From: Bacteroidota bacterium
Lineage (GTDB): Bacteria; Bacteroidota; Bacteroidia; Bacteroidales; WCHB1-69
Assembly (NCBI GenBank): GCA_023459435.1
Contig: JAEWUL010000123.1
Span: 1 to 12,110, forward strand
Direction of reading: 5' to 3'
DNA length: 12,110 bases
The translations under genes and the position numbers were made by a program. Below, piece after piece: positions 6,379-12,110 of the stretch (position 1 is its first letter; every line of letters starts with the position of its first letter). The notes beneath the pieces are model-generated. The model saw nothing but the letters and a program-made list of their open reading frames with translations. It was not told where the DNA came from and did not search any database.

Positions 6379-7785
6379 TTAAAGTTCTACAACCTCCTTA
6401 AGGGCTGGTGTATAAGTGTTTTTATATCCGGCATTATGAAGGTGTTGCGCAAAACCTTCTCTTGATTCATCCTCGCCGTGTACAATAAATACTTTTTTCA
6501 CTTTTTTAGGATCTTGACCTTCAAGATATCTCAATAATTCTTTATAATCACTATGCCCTGAATAGGAGTCAATTCTTTCCAGCTGTGCTTTTACTTTGTA
6601 TTTGGTTCCAAAGATGGAAACTTCACGATCTCCTCTCATGATTTTGGCTCCTAGTGTTTTAGGAGAACAATATCCAACACATAAAATGGTTGTTCTTGGA
6701 TTGTTAATACTGTTGGCTAAATGGTGTTTTACCCGCCCGGCCTCCATCATCCCGGAAGCAGATATTATCACACAAGGTTGATTGTAATTGTTCAGTTTTT
6801 TAGATTGATCGATCGTCCTGATATAATGCAGATTATCAAATCCAAATGGATCAGGGTCCTGTTGCATATAGTTTCTCATCTCCTGATTGAAACACTCGGT
6901 ATGTAAACGGAAAATATCGGTAGCAGAAACGGCCAGTGGACTATCTACAAAAATTTCCACATCGGGAAGATTGCCAGCATTATGCAGACGGTTTAATGCG
7001 TAAACAATCTCTTGTGTTCTCCCGATAGCAAAAGATGGAATGATCAATTTACCTCTTCTTTGTGCACAGGCATCTTTTACGATCATCATCAATTTGGATT
7101 CAGCTTCTTCAATAGTCTCGTGTAGTCGATCTCCGTAAGTAGATTCAGTGATGATATATTGAGCCTGAGGGAGATCTTTACATGGATCCTTGAGGATTTT
7201 CTTATTGTATCTTCCTACATCAGAAGTGTATAGAACTGTTTTTTTAGCCTTTCCTTCTGTGAACGTGAAGAAAATGGAAGCACCACCCAATATGTGCCCA
7301 GTGTCTTTAAATTCAAAACTACACTCCTGATTGATCTCAAAATTCATGTTGTAAGGAACACTAACAAAAAGGCCCATGCTTTCAGCAGCATCCTCCATTG
7401 TGTAAATGGGCTCAACGAGGGGAAGTTTTTTTGCGGCTCTCTTTTTATTGAACTGTTTGGTATCCGCTTCCTGGATTTTTCCGGAGTCAGCAAGCATAAT
7501 CGCACAAAGGTCACGGGTTGCTGGAGTACAGAACACTTTCCCTCTAAAACCGTTTTTGTATATGAATGGGATCAATCCGGAATGGTCGATGTGAGCATGA
7601 GATAAGATCAGATAATCGATCTGAACAGGTTCAAAACCTAAATCACGATTCATAGCATCCGTTTCTAAACCTTTCCCCTGATACATTCCACAGTCGATCA
7701 GGATTTTTTTATTTTTTTTTGTCGTTATTAAAAACTTACTGCCGGTTACTTCGCCGCCGGAGGCACCTAAAAATTCAATTTTCAT
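6379..7785 (-). CDS. Beta-CASP metallo-beta-lactamase-fold RNase-like protein (RMMBL domain)
   Basis: This is a 468-residue cytosolic protein related to the CPSF-73/RNase J/TTHA0252 group of zinc-dependent RNA nucleases. The metallo-beta-lactamase part has HAHIDH at 63-68, His164 in TGHILGG and Asp189 in SDVG. The beta-CASP insert carries motif A at Glu214 (ITESTYGDR) and motif B at His354/355 in GRVKHHLAN, preceded by SASGMMEAG. The RMMBL tail has His411 (YSGHSD, motif C) and VHGE with His436. All metal ligands expected of an active enzyme are present. It is an RNA-processing candidate by family; the substrate is unknown. No separate RNA-binding (KH) domain is seen. It starts 2 nt after the UDP-sugar dehydrogenase and ends 3 nt before aroC, so it is co-transcribed. 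Confidence 0.93.
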   Translation of the reverse strand: MKIEFLGASGGEVTGSKFLITTKKNKKILIDCGMYQGKGLETDAMNRDLGFEPVQIDYLILSHAHIDHSGLIPFIYKNGFRGKVFCTPATRDLCAIMLADSGKIQEADTKQFNKKRAAKKLPLVEPIYTMEDAAESMGLFVSVPYNMNFEINQECSFEFKDTGHILGGASIFFTFTEGKAKKTVLYTSDVGRYNKKILKDPCKDLPQAQYIITESTYGDRLHETIEEAESKLMMIVKDACAQRRGKLIIPSFAIGRTQEIVYALNRLHNAGNLPDVEIFVDSPLAVSATDIFRLHTECFNQEMRNYMQQDPDPFGFDNLHYIRTIDQSKKLNNYNQPCVIISASGMMEAGRVKHHLANSINNPRTTILCVGYCSPKTLGAKIMRGDREVSIFGTKYKVKAQLERIDSYSGHSDYKELLRYLEGQDPKKVKKVFIVHGEDESREGFAQHLHNAGYKNTYTPALKEVVEL

Positions 7786-7787
7786 AA

Positions 7788-9065
7788 TTATAACCTTCCA
7801 TCAATTTGTGTTAAATCTGCCATCCCTTTTACATCGTATACAACACCGGTCTCTGTAATAAATGATCTCAAATCTACCGTTTTAAATTCATGATGAGCCA
7901 CTGCTAATATTACCGTATCAAATGATCCTTTAAACCGGTTAAGATCCCCGTTGACAATCGTTACCCCATACTCTTCATGTACTTCCTCTTTGTCAGCATA
8001 AGGATCGTAAAGAGTGATGTTTTCTGTATACTCTGTTAACGTGTGGTAAATATCAATAATTTTTGTGTTTCTAATATCAGGACAATTCTCTTTAAATGTA
8101 AATCCAAGAATGAGTATTTTGCTATCCTTAACGACTAATCCTTTCTTGTTCATCAGTTTAATCACCTGATTGGCCACATATTCTCCCATTCCATCATTTA
8201 AACGACGAGCTTCGCTCATGATTCGGGGCATCACACCATATACTTGTGCTTTTTGAATAAGATAGTAAGGATCCACACTAATACAGTGACCACCTACTAA
8301 TCCTGGGCTCATTTTGATAAAATTCCATTTGGAACCGGCAGCTTGAAGTACTTCGTGAGTATCGATCCCCATTGCGTTGAATATCTTTGCTAACTCATTC
8401 ACGAAAGCAATATTCACATCTCTCTGGGAGTTTTCAATAATTTTGGATGCTTCTGCAACCTTTATCGAGGATGCTTTAAATGTTCCGTTTATCAATACCG
8501 AGTTGTATAGCTGATCCACAATGTTAGCAACTTCAGGAGTGGATCCGGAAGTTACTTTTACAATTTTTTCAACAGTATGCTCTTTGTCACCGGGGTTGAT
8601 CCTTTCAGGGGAGTACCCAGCGAAAAAGTCTATGTTGAATTTTAAACCGGAAACCTCTTCAATGATCGGGATACACTCCTCTTCCGTAACACCGGGATAT
8701 ACCGTGGATTCATAAATGACAATATCCCCTTTAGAGATCACTTTGGCCACGGTTGTGCTGGATTTGATCAAAGGTAATAGATCAGGACGATTGTTGACAT
8801 CAACAGGAGTTGGTACAGCTACAACATATACATTGCAATCTTTTAACAAGTCCAGATTTGTAGTGCAAACCAATCCATCTTTGATTGCTTGCTGAAGTAA
8901 ATGATCTTCCACTTCTAGAGTATCATCATGACCCGTCATTAATGCATCCACACGGGGTTGACTCAGATCGTATCCTACTGTTTTATATTTAGTTGAAAAA
9001 AGTCTTGCTAATGGAAGTCCCACATAGCCCAATCCGATTACGGCAATTTTTAATTCGTTTTTCAT
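7788..9065 (-). CDS. tviB: UDP-N-acetylhexosamine 6-dehydrogenase, TviB/WbpO type
   Basis: The enzyme oxidises C6 of a UDP-N-acetylhexosamine (UDP-GlcNAc or UDP-GalNAc) twice, with two NAD+, to the uronic acid, a precursor for capsule, O-antigen or exopolysaccharide. The 425-residue protein has an N-terminal Rossmann motif IGLGYVGLP (10-18). It then has TPVD (86-89), ESTVYPG (119-125) and the subgroup marker YSPERINPGDKEHT (151-164). A conserved segment KVAEASKIIENSQRDVNIA follows (202-220). The catalytic cysteine is Cys261 in GGHCISVDPYYL. The C-terminal domain has GFTFKENCPDIRNTK (321-335). The PERINPGDKEH motif favours the TviB/WbpO/CapL branch over WecC or UDP-glucose dehydrogenase, but the exact sugar cannot be read from sequence. 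It is first in the four-gene minus-strand unit. No other polysaccharide genes adjoin it except the glycosyltransferase beyond radA. Confidence 0.92.
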   Translation of the reverse strand: MKNELKIAVIGLGYVGLPLARLFSTKYKTVGYDLSQPRVDALMTGHDDTLEVEDHLLQQAIKDGLVCTTNLDLLKDCNVYVVAVPTPVDVNNRPDLLPLIKSSTTVAKVISKGDIVIYESTVYPGVTEEECIPIIEEVSGLKFNIDFFAGYSPERINPGDKEHTVEKIVKVTSGSTPEVANIVDQLYNSVLINGTFKASSIKVAEASKIIENSQRDVNIAFVNELAKIFNAMGIDTHEVLQAAGSKWNFIKMSPGLVGGHCISVDPYYLIQKAQVYGVMPRIMSEARRLNDGMGEYVANQVIKLMNKKGLVVKDSKILILGFTFKENCPDIRNTKIIDIYHTLTEYTENITLYDPYADKEEVHEEYGVTIVNGDLNRFKGSFDTVILAVAHHEFKTVDLRSFITETGVVYDVKGMADLTQIDGRL

Positions 9066-9092
9066 ACAATTTTCTGAATATTAATTTTTACG

Positions 9093-9125
9093 CAAAAATA
9101 CACGATTTTTCAACATAAATGTCAA
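9093..9125 (-). promoter_or_regulatory. Promoter of the tviB - beta-CASP - aroC - OmpA/PD40 unit
   Basis: On the minus strand TATTTTTG (9100-9093) matches the -7 consensus TAnnTTTG, and a TTG (9125-9123) sits 22 nt upstream as a -33 box. The box ends 27 nt before the ATG at 9065. It is the only clear promoter for the four genes, whose junctions are 2 nt, 3 nt and an 11-nt overlap. Confidence 0.55.
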
Positions 9126-9145
9126 TAAAACTTTGAAAAATGATG

Positions 9146-9153
9146 TATCTTTG
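9146..9153 (+). promoter_or_regulatory. -7 promoter box of radA
   Basis: TATCTTTG matches TAnnTTTG and lies 24 nt upstream of the ATG at 9178. A TTTG at 9132-9135 is too close (10 nt) for a -33 box, and no better one is obvious. The position also argues against translation from the upstream TTG at 9133, because transcription would begin near 9160. The divergent gene's promoter lies in the same 112-nt intergenic region. Confidence 0.5.
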
Positions 9154-9177
9154 CGTATCATTTTAAAAAAACACTCC

Positions 9178-10545
9178 ATGGCTAAATCAACTAGTTATTT
9201 TTATTGTAAGAATTGTGGAAATCAATCTGCTACATGGCTCGGAAAGTGTCCTGCCTGTGGAGCATGGAATTCATATGAAGAGGAGGTGGTCCATCGTGAA
9301 GATAAACAAAAAGGGAAATCTACTTCATTGATATCAAAACCGTTGCCCAAAAAGATTGATGAGATCTCGATTCAAGAGATCTCACGGATTAAAACCACTT
9401 TTTCTGAATTTGACACTGTTCTTGGAGGTGGTGTTGTTCAAGGTTCACTGATCCTGATAGGAGGAGAGCCCGGAATTGGGAAATCTACCCTTCTGCTTCA
9501 AACAGCCCTTTCCCTTAAAGATTTCCCGGTACTCTATATCTCTGGGGAGGAGAGTGAAACACAACTCAAAATGAGAGCTGAGAGGATCATTCAAAATAGA
9601 AATAAAGAATGTTATATTCTTACTGAAACCAATACCCAGGAGATCTTTAAACATATTGAAAAAGTTCAGCCACGTTTGATCATCGTGGATTCGGTACAAA
9701 CGATGCAAAGTTCGTTGATAGATTCTGCATCCGGGTCCATTTCACAAATCAAAGAGTGTGCTGCCGAGTTTCAGCATCTGGCAAAAACAACAGGTATTCC
9801 GGTTTTTCTGATCGGTCATATTACCAAAGATGGTACCATTGCCGGCCCTAAGATATTGGAACATATTGTGGATACTGTATTGCAATTTGAAGGGGATCAG
9901 CATTATGGATACCGGATTGTCCGCTGTATCAAAAACAGGTTCGGATCCACTTCAGAATTGGGAATTTTTGAGATGCATGCTGATGGATTGAGAGAGATAA
10001 ATAATCCATCTGAGATTCTGATTTCAACGCGTGATGAGAATTTTAGTGGCAATGCCATTGCAGCCATAATGGAAGGAAACCGCCCCATGATGATTGAAAC
10101 ACAGGCACTGGTTAGCTCAGCCGTGTATGGAACCCCTCAAAGATCCGCAACAGGGTTTGACCTGAGACGAATGAATATGCTCCTAGCTGTGCTTGAAAAA
10201 AGATGCGGCTTTAAATTAGGTGCCAAAGATGTTTTTTTAAATATGGCAGGGGGTTTTCATATTGAAGATCCTGCTATTAATTTGTCCATTATGGCTTCTA
10301 TTTTGTCTTCTGCCGTTGATATTTCGGTCGATTCAAAAACATGCTTTGCCGGTGAAATGGGCTTAAGTGGGGAAGTTCGGCCTGTATCAAGAATTGAACA
10401 AAGAATCAGTGAAGCGGAAAAACTGGGATTCAATCGGATCTTCTTCTCTAAGTATAACACAAAAGGGATCAAACAAGATCAATATAAAATCCAGTTGTGT
10501 CCAATTGGAAAAATTGAAGAGATGATGAGGATGTTGTTCTCCTAG
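9178..10545 (+). CDS. radA: DNA repair protein RadA (Sms), RecA-like branch-migration helicase
   Basis: RadA drives branch migration of recombination intermediates and helps RecA-mediated repair in the cytoplasm. From the ATG at 9178 the protein has 455 residues, normal for the family. An N-terminal C4 zinc finger is formed by Cys10, Cys13, Cys24 and Cys27 (CKNCG ... CPACG). The ATPase core has Walker A GEPGIGKST at 96-104, a Walker B-like LIIVDSVQT at 167-175, and the RadA-specific KNRFG at 252-256. Residues about 280-455 form the Lon-protease-like domain, including GGFHIEDPAIN at 358-368 and AGEMGLSGEVRP at 391-402. I use 9178 instead of the longer TTG frame at 9133 because family members begin 'MAK...F.C.NCG' and the -7 box falls inside the extension. 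It is divergent from tviB and convergent with the glycosyltransferase. Confidence 0.97.
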   Translation: MAKSTSYFYCKNCGNQSATWLGKCPACGAWNSYEEEVVHREDKQKGKSTSLISKPLPKKIDEISIQEISRIKTTFSEFDTVLGGGVVQGSLILIGGEPGIGKSTLLLQTALSLKDFPVLYISGEESETQLKMRAERIIQNRNKECYILTETNTQEIFKHIEKVQPRLIIVDSVQTMQSSLIDSASGSISQIKECAAEFQHLAKTTGIPVFLIGHITKDGTIAGPKILEHIVDTVLQFEGDQHYGYRIVRCIKNRFGSTSELGIFEMHADGLREINNPSEILISTRDENFSGNAIAAIMEGNRPMMIETQALVSSAVYGTPQRSATGFDLRRMNMLLAVLEKRCGFKLGAKDVFLNMAGGFHIEDPAINLSIMASILSSAVDISVDSKTCFAGEMGLSGEVRPVSRIEQRISEAEKLGFNRIFFSKYNTKGIKQDQYKIQLCPIGKIEEMMRMLFS

Positions 10546-10547
10546 AT

Positions 10548-10571
10548 GTCCTAAGTCTAAAGTCTAAAGAC
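10548..10571 (+). repeat. Short 7-nt tandem repeat in the radA 3' intergenic region
   Basis: Directly after the radA stop, three 7-mers follow in tandem: GTCCTAA (10548-10554), GTCTAAA (10555-10561) and GTCTAAA (10562-10568), then GAC. The rest of the 80-nt space between the convergent genes (10546-10625) shows no strong hairpin with a T-run, so no terminator is called. Similar loose GTC-AAA tandem runs between genes are familiar from flavobacterial genomes, but no function is known to me. Confidence 0.5.
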
Positions 10572-10625
10572 AATACATTTAATATTTCATGATTTAGATT
10601 TCCCAGTAATTATCCTTTGTCCTTT

Positions 10626-11363
10626 TTAAAAAATCTTTCCCTTATACAGCCCCCATTTAGCAAGACGGTACTGGATGGAAACACGGATCACCCCTAATCC
10701 ATATATAAAACTCCTCCTGAGATTGATGGAGGATGCTTCTTCAAAATATTTAGTAGGACAGGTGACCTCTCCAATCTCAAAACCGGCAAAAAATATCTGG
10801 GCTAACATTTCATTGTCAAAAATGAAATCGTCTGAATTTTTATTGTAATCTACTGATTTTAAAACAGAAGATGAGAAAGCCCTATAGCCAGTATGGTATT
10901 CCGAAAGCTTTTGATTCATTACAATGTTTTGGAAAAGCGTGAGAAATCTATTGGCAATATATTTGACAAGTGGCATCCCCCCTTTCAATGCCCCTTTCCC
11001 TAAGATCCTGGAAGCACAAACAACAGGATATATGTTGTTAGAAATGATATAGCTAATCGAATGGATCAATTTTGGAGTGTATTGATAGTCAGGATGTAAC
11101 ATAATTACAATGTCTGCACCTAACTCTAAAGCCCTATTATAACAGGTTTTTTGATTACCACCATACCCTTTGTTTTTGTCATGAACCATAATCTCGGTAA
11201 TTCCTAACTTTTGAGCCGTCTCTACCGTATTGTCATTACTACAATCATCAGTTAAAATGACCTGATCTACAATATCAAACGGGATCTCCTGATAGGTTTG
11301 TTCGAGCGTTTTTTCCGCATTATAGGCAGGCATTACCACAATAAGTCTCTTCCCTTGTATCAT
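10626..11363 (-). CDS. Family 2 glycosyltransferase, dolichol-phosphate-mannose-synthase (DPM1)-like
   Basis: The family transfers a sugar from a nucleotide donor, often to a polyprenyl-phosphate at the cytoplasmic face of the membrane. The 245-residue protein is a single GT-A domain. It has the opening LIVVMPAYNAEKTLEQTY (7-24), donor-site acidic residues in LTDDCSNDNT (37-46), and NKGYGGNQKTCYNRALELGA (64-83). The metal-binding region is MLHPDYQY (88-95), where HPD takes the place of the usual DxD. An acceptor-side motif EYHTGYRAF lies at 155-163. No transmembrane helix pair follows, unlike polyprenyl-glycosyltransferases of the GtrB type, so membrane association would have to be peripheral. 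Donor and acceptor are unknown. It starts 3 nt after the stop of the upstream Omp85-type gene, so both belong to one transcript. Confidence 0.88.
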   Translation of the reverse strand: MIQGKRLIVVMPAYNAEKTLEQTYQEIPFDIVDQVILTDDCSNDNTVETAQKLGITEIMVHDKNKGYGGNQKTCYNRALELGADIVIMLHPDYQYTPKLIHSISYIISNNIYPVVCASRILGKGALKGGMPLVKYIANRFLTLFQNIVMNQKLSEYHTGYRAFSSSVLKSVDYNKNSDDFIFDNEMLAQIFFAGFEIGEVTCPTKYFEEASSINLRRSFIYGLGVIRVSIQYRLAKWGLYKGKIF

Positions 11364-11366
11364 TTT

Positions 11367-12110
11367 CTAGAACAAATAACCCATTTTGATGTATAAATTT
11401 GATTTGCTGGCTCCATCTTGTTCGTTCAGAGGCATGGCCCAGTCTACCGATAATACAAAGTTTTCGTTCATGGCGATTTTGAGTCCGGTTCCTACAGAAA
11501 TGTGAGGTTTGTAGATTGATTTGGGGTCAAAATTGAGATACTGATCTAACTTGTTGATGTCAAACCCTGGATCATGTATAGCTATTTGCTGACGAACATC
11601 AGTTTCGTTAATTTGGTTAGGTTGAACGACCATGCCTAAATCAACAAATGGATTGAACCCAATGTAGAAATGTTGTTTGGCAATATCAAACTGGAACGCT
11701 CTCCAGCGGAATTCAAAGTTGGCATAGGCAAAACCATCTGCTAAAACACGACTTCTTAAAATACCGCGTGTAGAGTTGGCTCCACCAATTGCTTCATAAA
11801 GAACTCTCTGCATAAATATGGTATTCAAATAGTTATCCATATAAAAAGGACTTTTTCCGGCAACTAAAAGTTGAGTTCCAATACGATAGGCAAAGGATAA
11901 TCGTTCTTTATAGATAGGTACATATTGTTGATAAACAGCATTAAATTTAATGTTGTTGAAATCTTTTTGATTGGAAAAGGCAGCGGAATAGGTGAAAAAC
12001 GCATTGGCATAGATCCCTTTGGAAGCATTGGTTTGTTTATTACGGGAGTCATATACAGTCCCTAATCGAATAAATGGATGAGTACCCCCATTGATCTCAT
12101 TCGGATCAAA
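11367..12110 (-). CDS. Omp85/BamA-family outer-membrane barrel, C-terminal part (5' truncated by window)
   Basis: The frame is open on the minus strand from the right edge to a TAG at 11367-11369, giving 247 residues; the N-terminus lies outside. The methionine at 11840 is internal. The first visible strands read TVYDSRNKQTNASKGIYANA, matching the 'Y D tRd...P.kG....' start of Omp85 barrels. Further on, GGANSTRGILRSRV occupies the place of the conserved (V/I)RG(F/Y) loop-6 motif. The sequence FEFRWRAFQF and a final amphipathic strand ending in phenylalanine (LYIKMGYLF) complete the pattern, the latter being the usual signal for barrel assembly. Members insert barrel proteins or move polypeptides or lipids across the outer membrane. 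Whether this is BamA itself or a smaller paralog is unclear, since POTRA domains would be upstream. Linkage to a glycosyltransferase argues against the main bamA locus. Confidence 0.8.
   Translation of the reverse strand, partial: FDPNEINGGTHPFIRLGTVYDSRNKQTNASKGIYANAFFTYSAAFSNQKDFNNIKFNAVYQQYVPIYKERLSFAYRIGTQLLVAGKSPFYMDNYLNTIFMQRVLYEAIGGANSTRGILRSRVLADGFAYANFEFRWRAFQFDIAKQHFYIGFNPFVDLGMVVQPNQINETDVRQQIAIHDPGFDINKLDQYLNFDPKSIYKPHISVGTGLKIAMNENFVLSVDWAMPLNEQDGASKSNLYIKMGYLF

Noticed and set aside
5899..6465. Plus-strand open frames of 92-94 codons opposite aroC and the beta-CASP gene
   Set aside because: They lie antisense to well-conserved coding sequence, show no domain pattern, and are explained by codon bias of the real genes.
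9133..9177. Upstream TTG start extending RadA by 15 residues
   Set aside because: The extension precedes the family-typical MAK start, contains the -7 box TATCTTTG (9146-9153), and would lie mostly upstream of the transcript.
10546..10625. Bidirectional terminator between radA and the glycosyltransferase
   Set aside because: Only a CTAAA/TTTAG 5-bp pairing and the 7-mer tandem repeat are visible; no stable stem with a T-run on either strand.
11864..12052. 62-codon minus-strand frame at the right edge
   Set aside because: It overlaps, in another frame, the Omp85-type barrel reading frame that is open from 12110 to 11367 and matches the family.

Overview
The window reads as a chromosomal segment of a member of the Bacteroidota, most likely Flavobacteriia. 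The evidence is AT-rich DNA, TAnnTTTG-type -7 promoter boxes in place of TATAAT, almost no Shine-Dalgarno sequences, OmpA/PD40 proteins of the type tied to gliding and type IX secretion, and the GNAT-mltG gene order. The family cannot be fixed from this sequence. A divergent chorismate synthase hints at a lineage outside the best-studied flavobacteria, but that is a guess.

Layout. (1) 1-1105, + strand: the end of a GNAT acetyltransferase gene overlapping mltG, a cell-wall lytic transglycosylase. (2) 1106-2425: a small accessory pocket. It starts with a roughly 120-nt GC-rich structured element directly after the mltG stop. An AT-rich stretch with a palindrome and a promoter-like box follows, then a small lipoprotein gene, then a decayed chimeric pseudogene that joins a frameshifted glyoxalase/VOC N-terminus to a piece of a DUF5131 (phage Gp37/Gp68-like) protein. 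(3) 2426-3268, +: an OmpA-family protein. (4) 3270-9065, - strand: a compact four-gene unit read from a promoter near 9100. In order of transcription it holds a TviB/WbpO-type UDP-N-acetylhexosamine dehydrogenase, a beta-CASP/RMMBL metallo-beta-lactamase-fold RNase-like protein, a divergent and shortened chorismate synthase (aroC), and a TPR-PD40-CRD-OmpA protein with the PorE domain order. Gaps are 2 and 3 nt, then an 11-nt overlap. (5) 9178-10545, +: radA, divergent from the unit. (6) 10626-12110, -: a DPM1-like family 2 glycosyltransferase preceded by the C-terminal half of an Omp85/BamA-family outer-membrane barrel that runs off the right end.

A common theme is the cell envelope: peptidoglycan processing (mltG), two peptidoglycan-anchoring OmpA domains, UDP-sugar oxidation, a membrane-type glycosyltransferase and an outer-membrane barrel. 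radA (recombination), aroC (aromatic biosynthesis) and the beta-CASP protein (RNA metabolism) are housekeeping functions. No tRNA, rRNA, CRISPR array, intact transposase or phage module was seen. The most unusual parts are the accessory pocket at 1106-2425 and the altered active-site motifs of the chorismate synthase.
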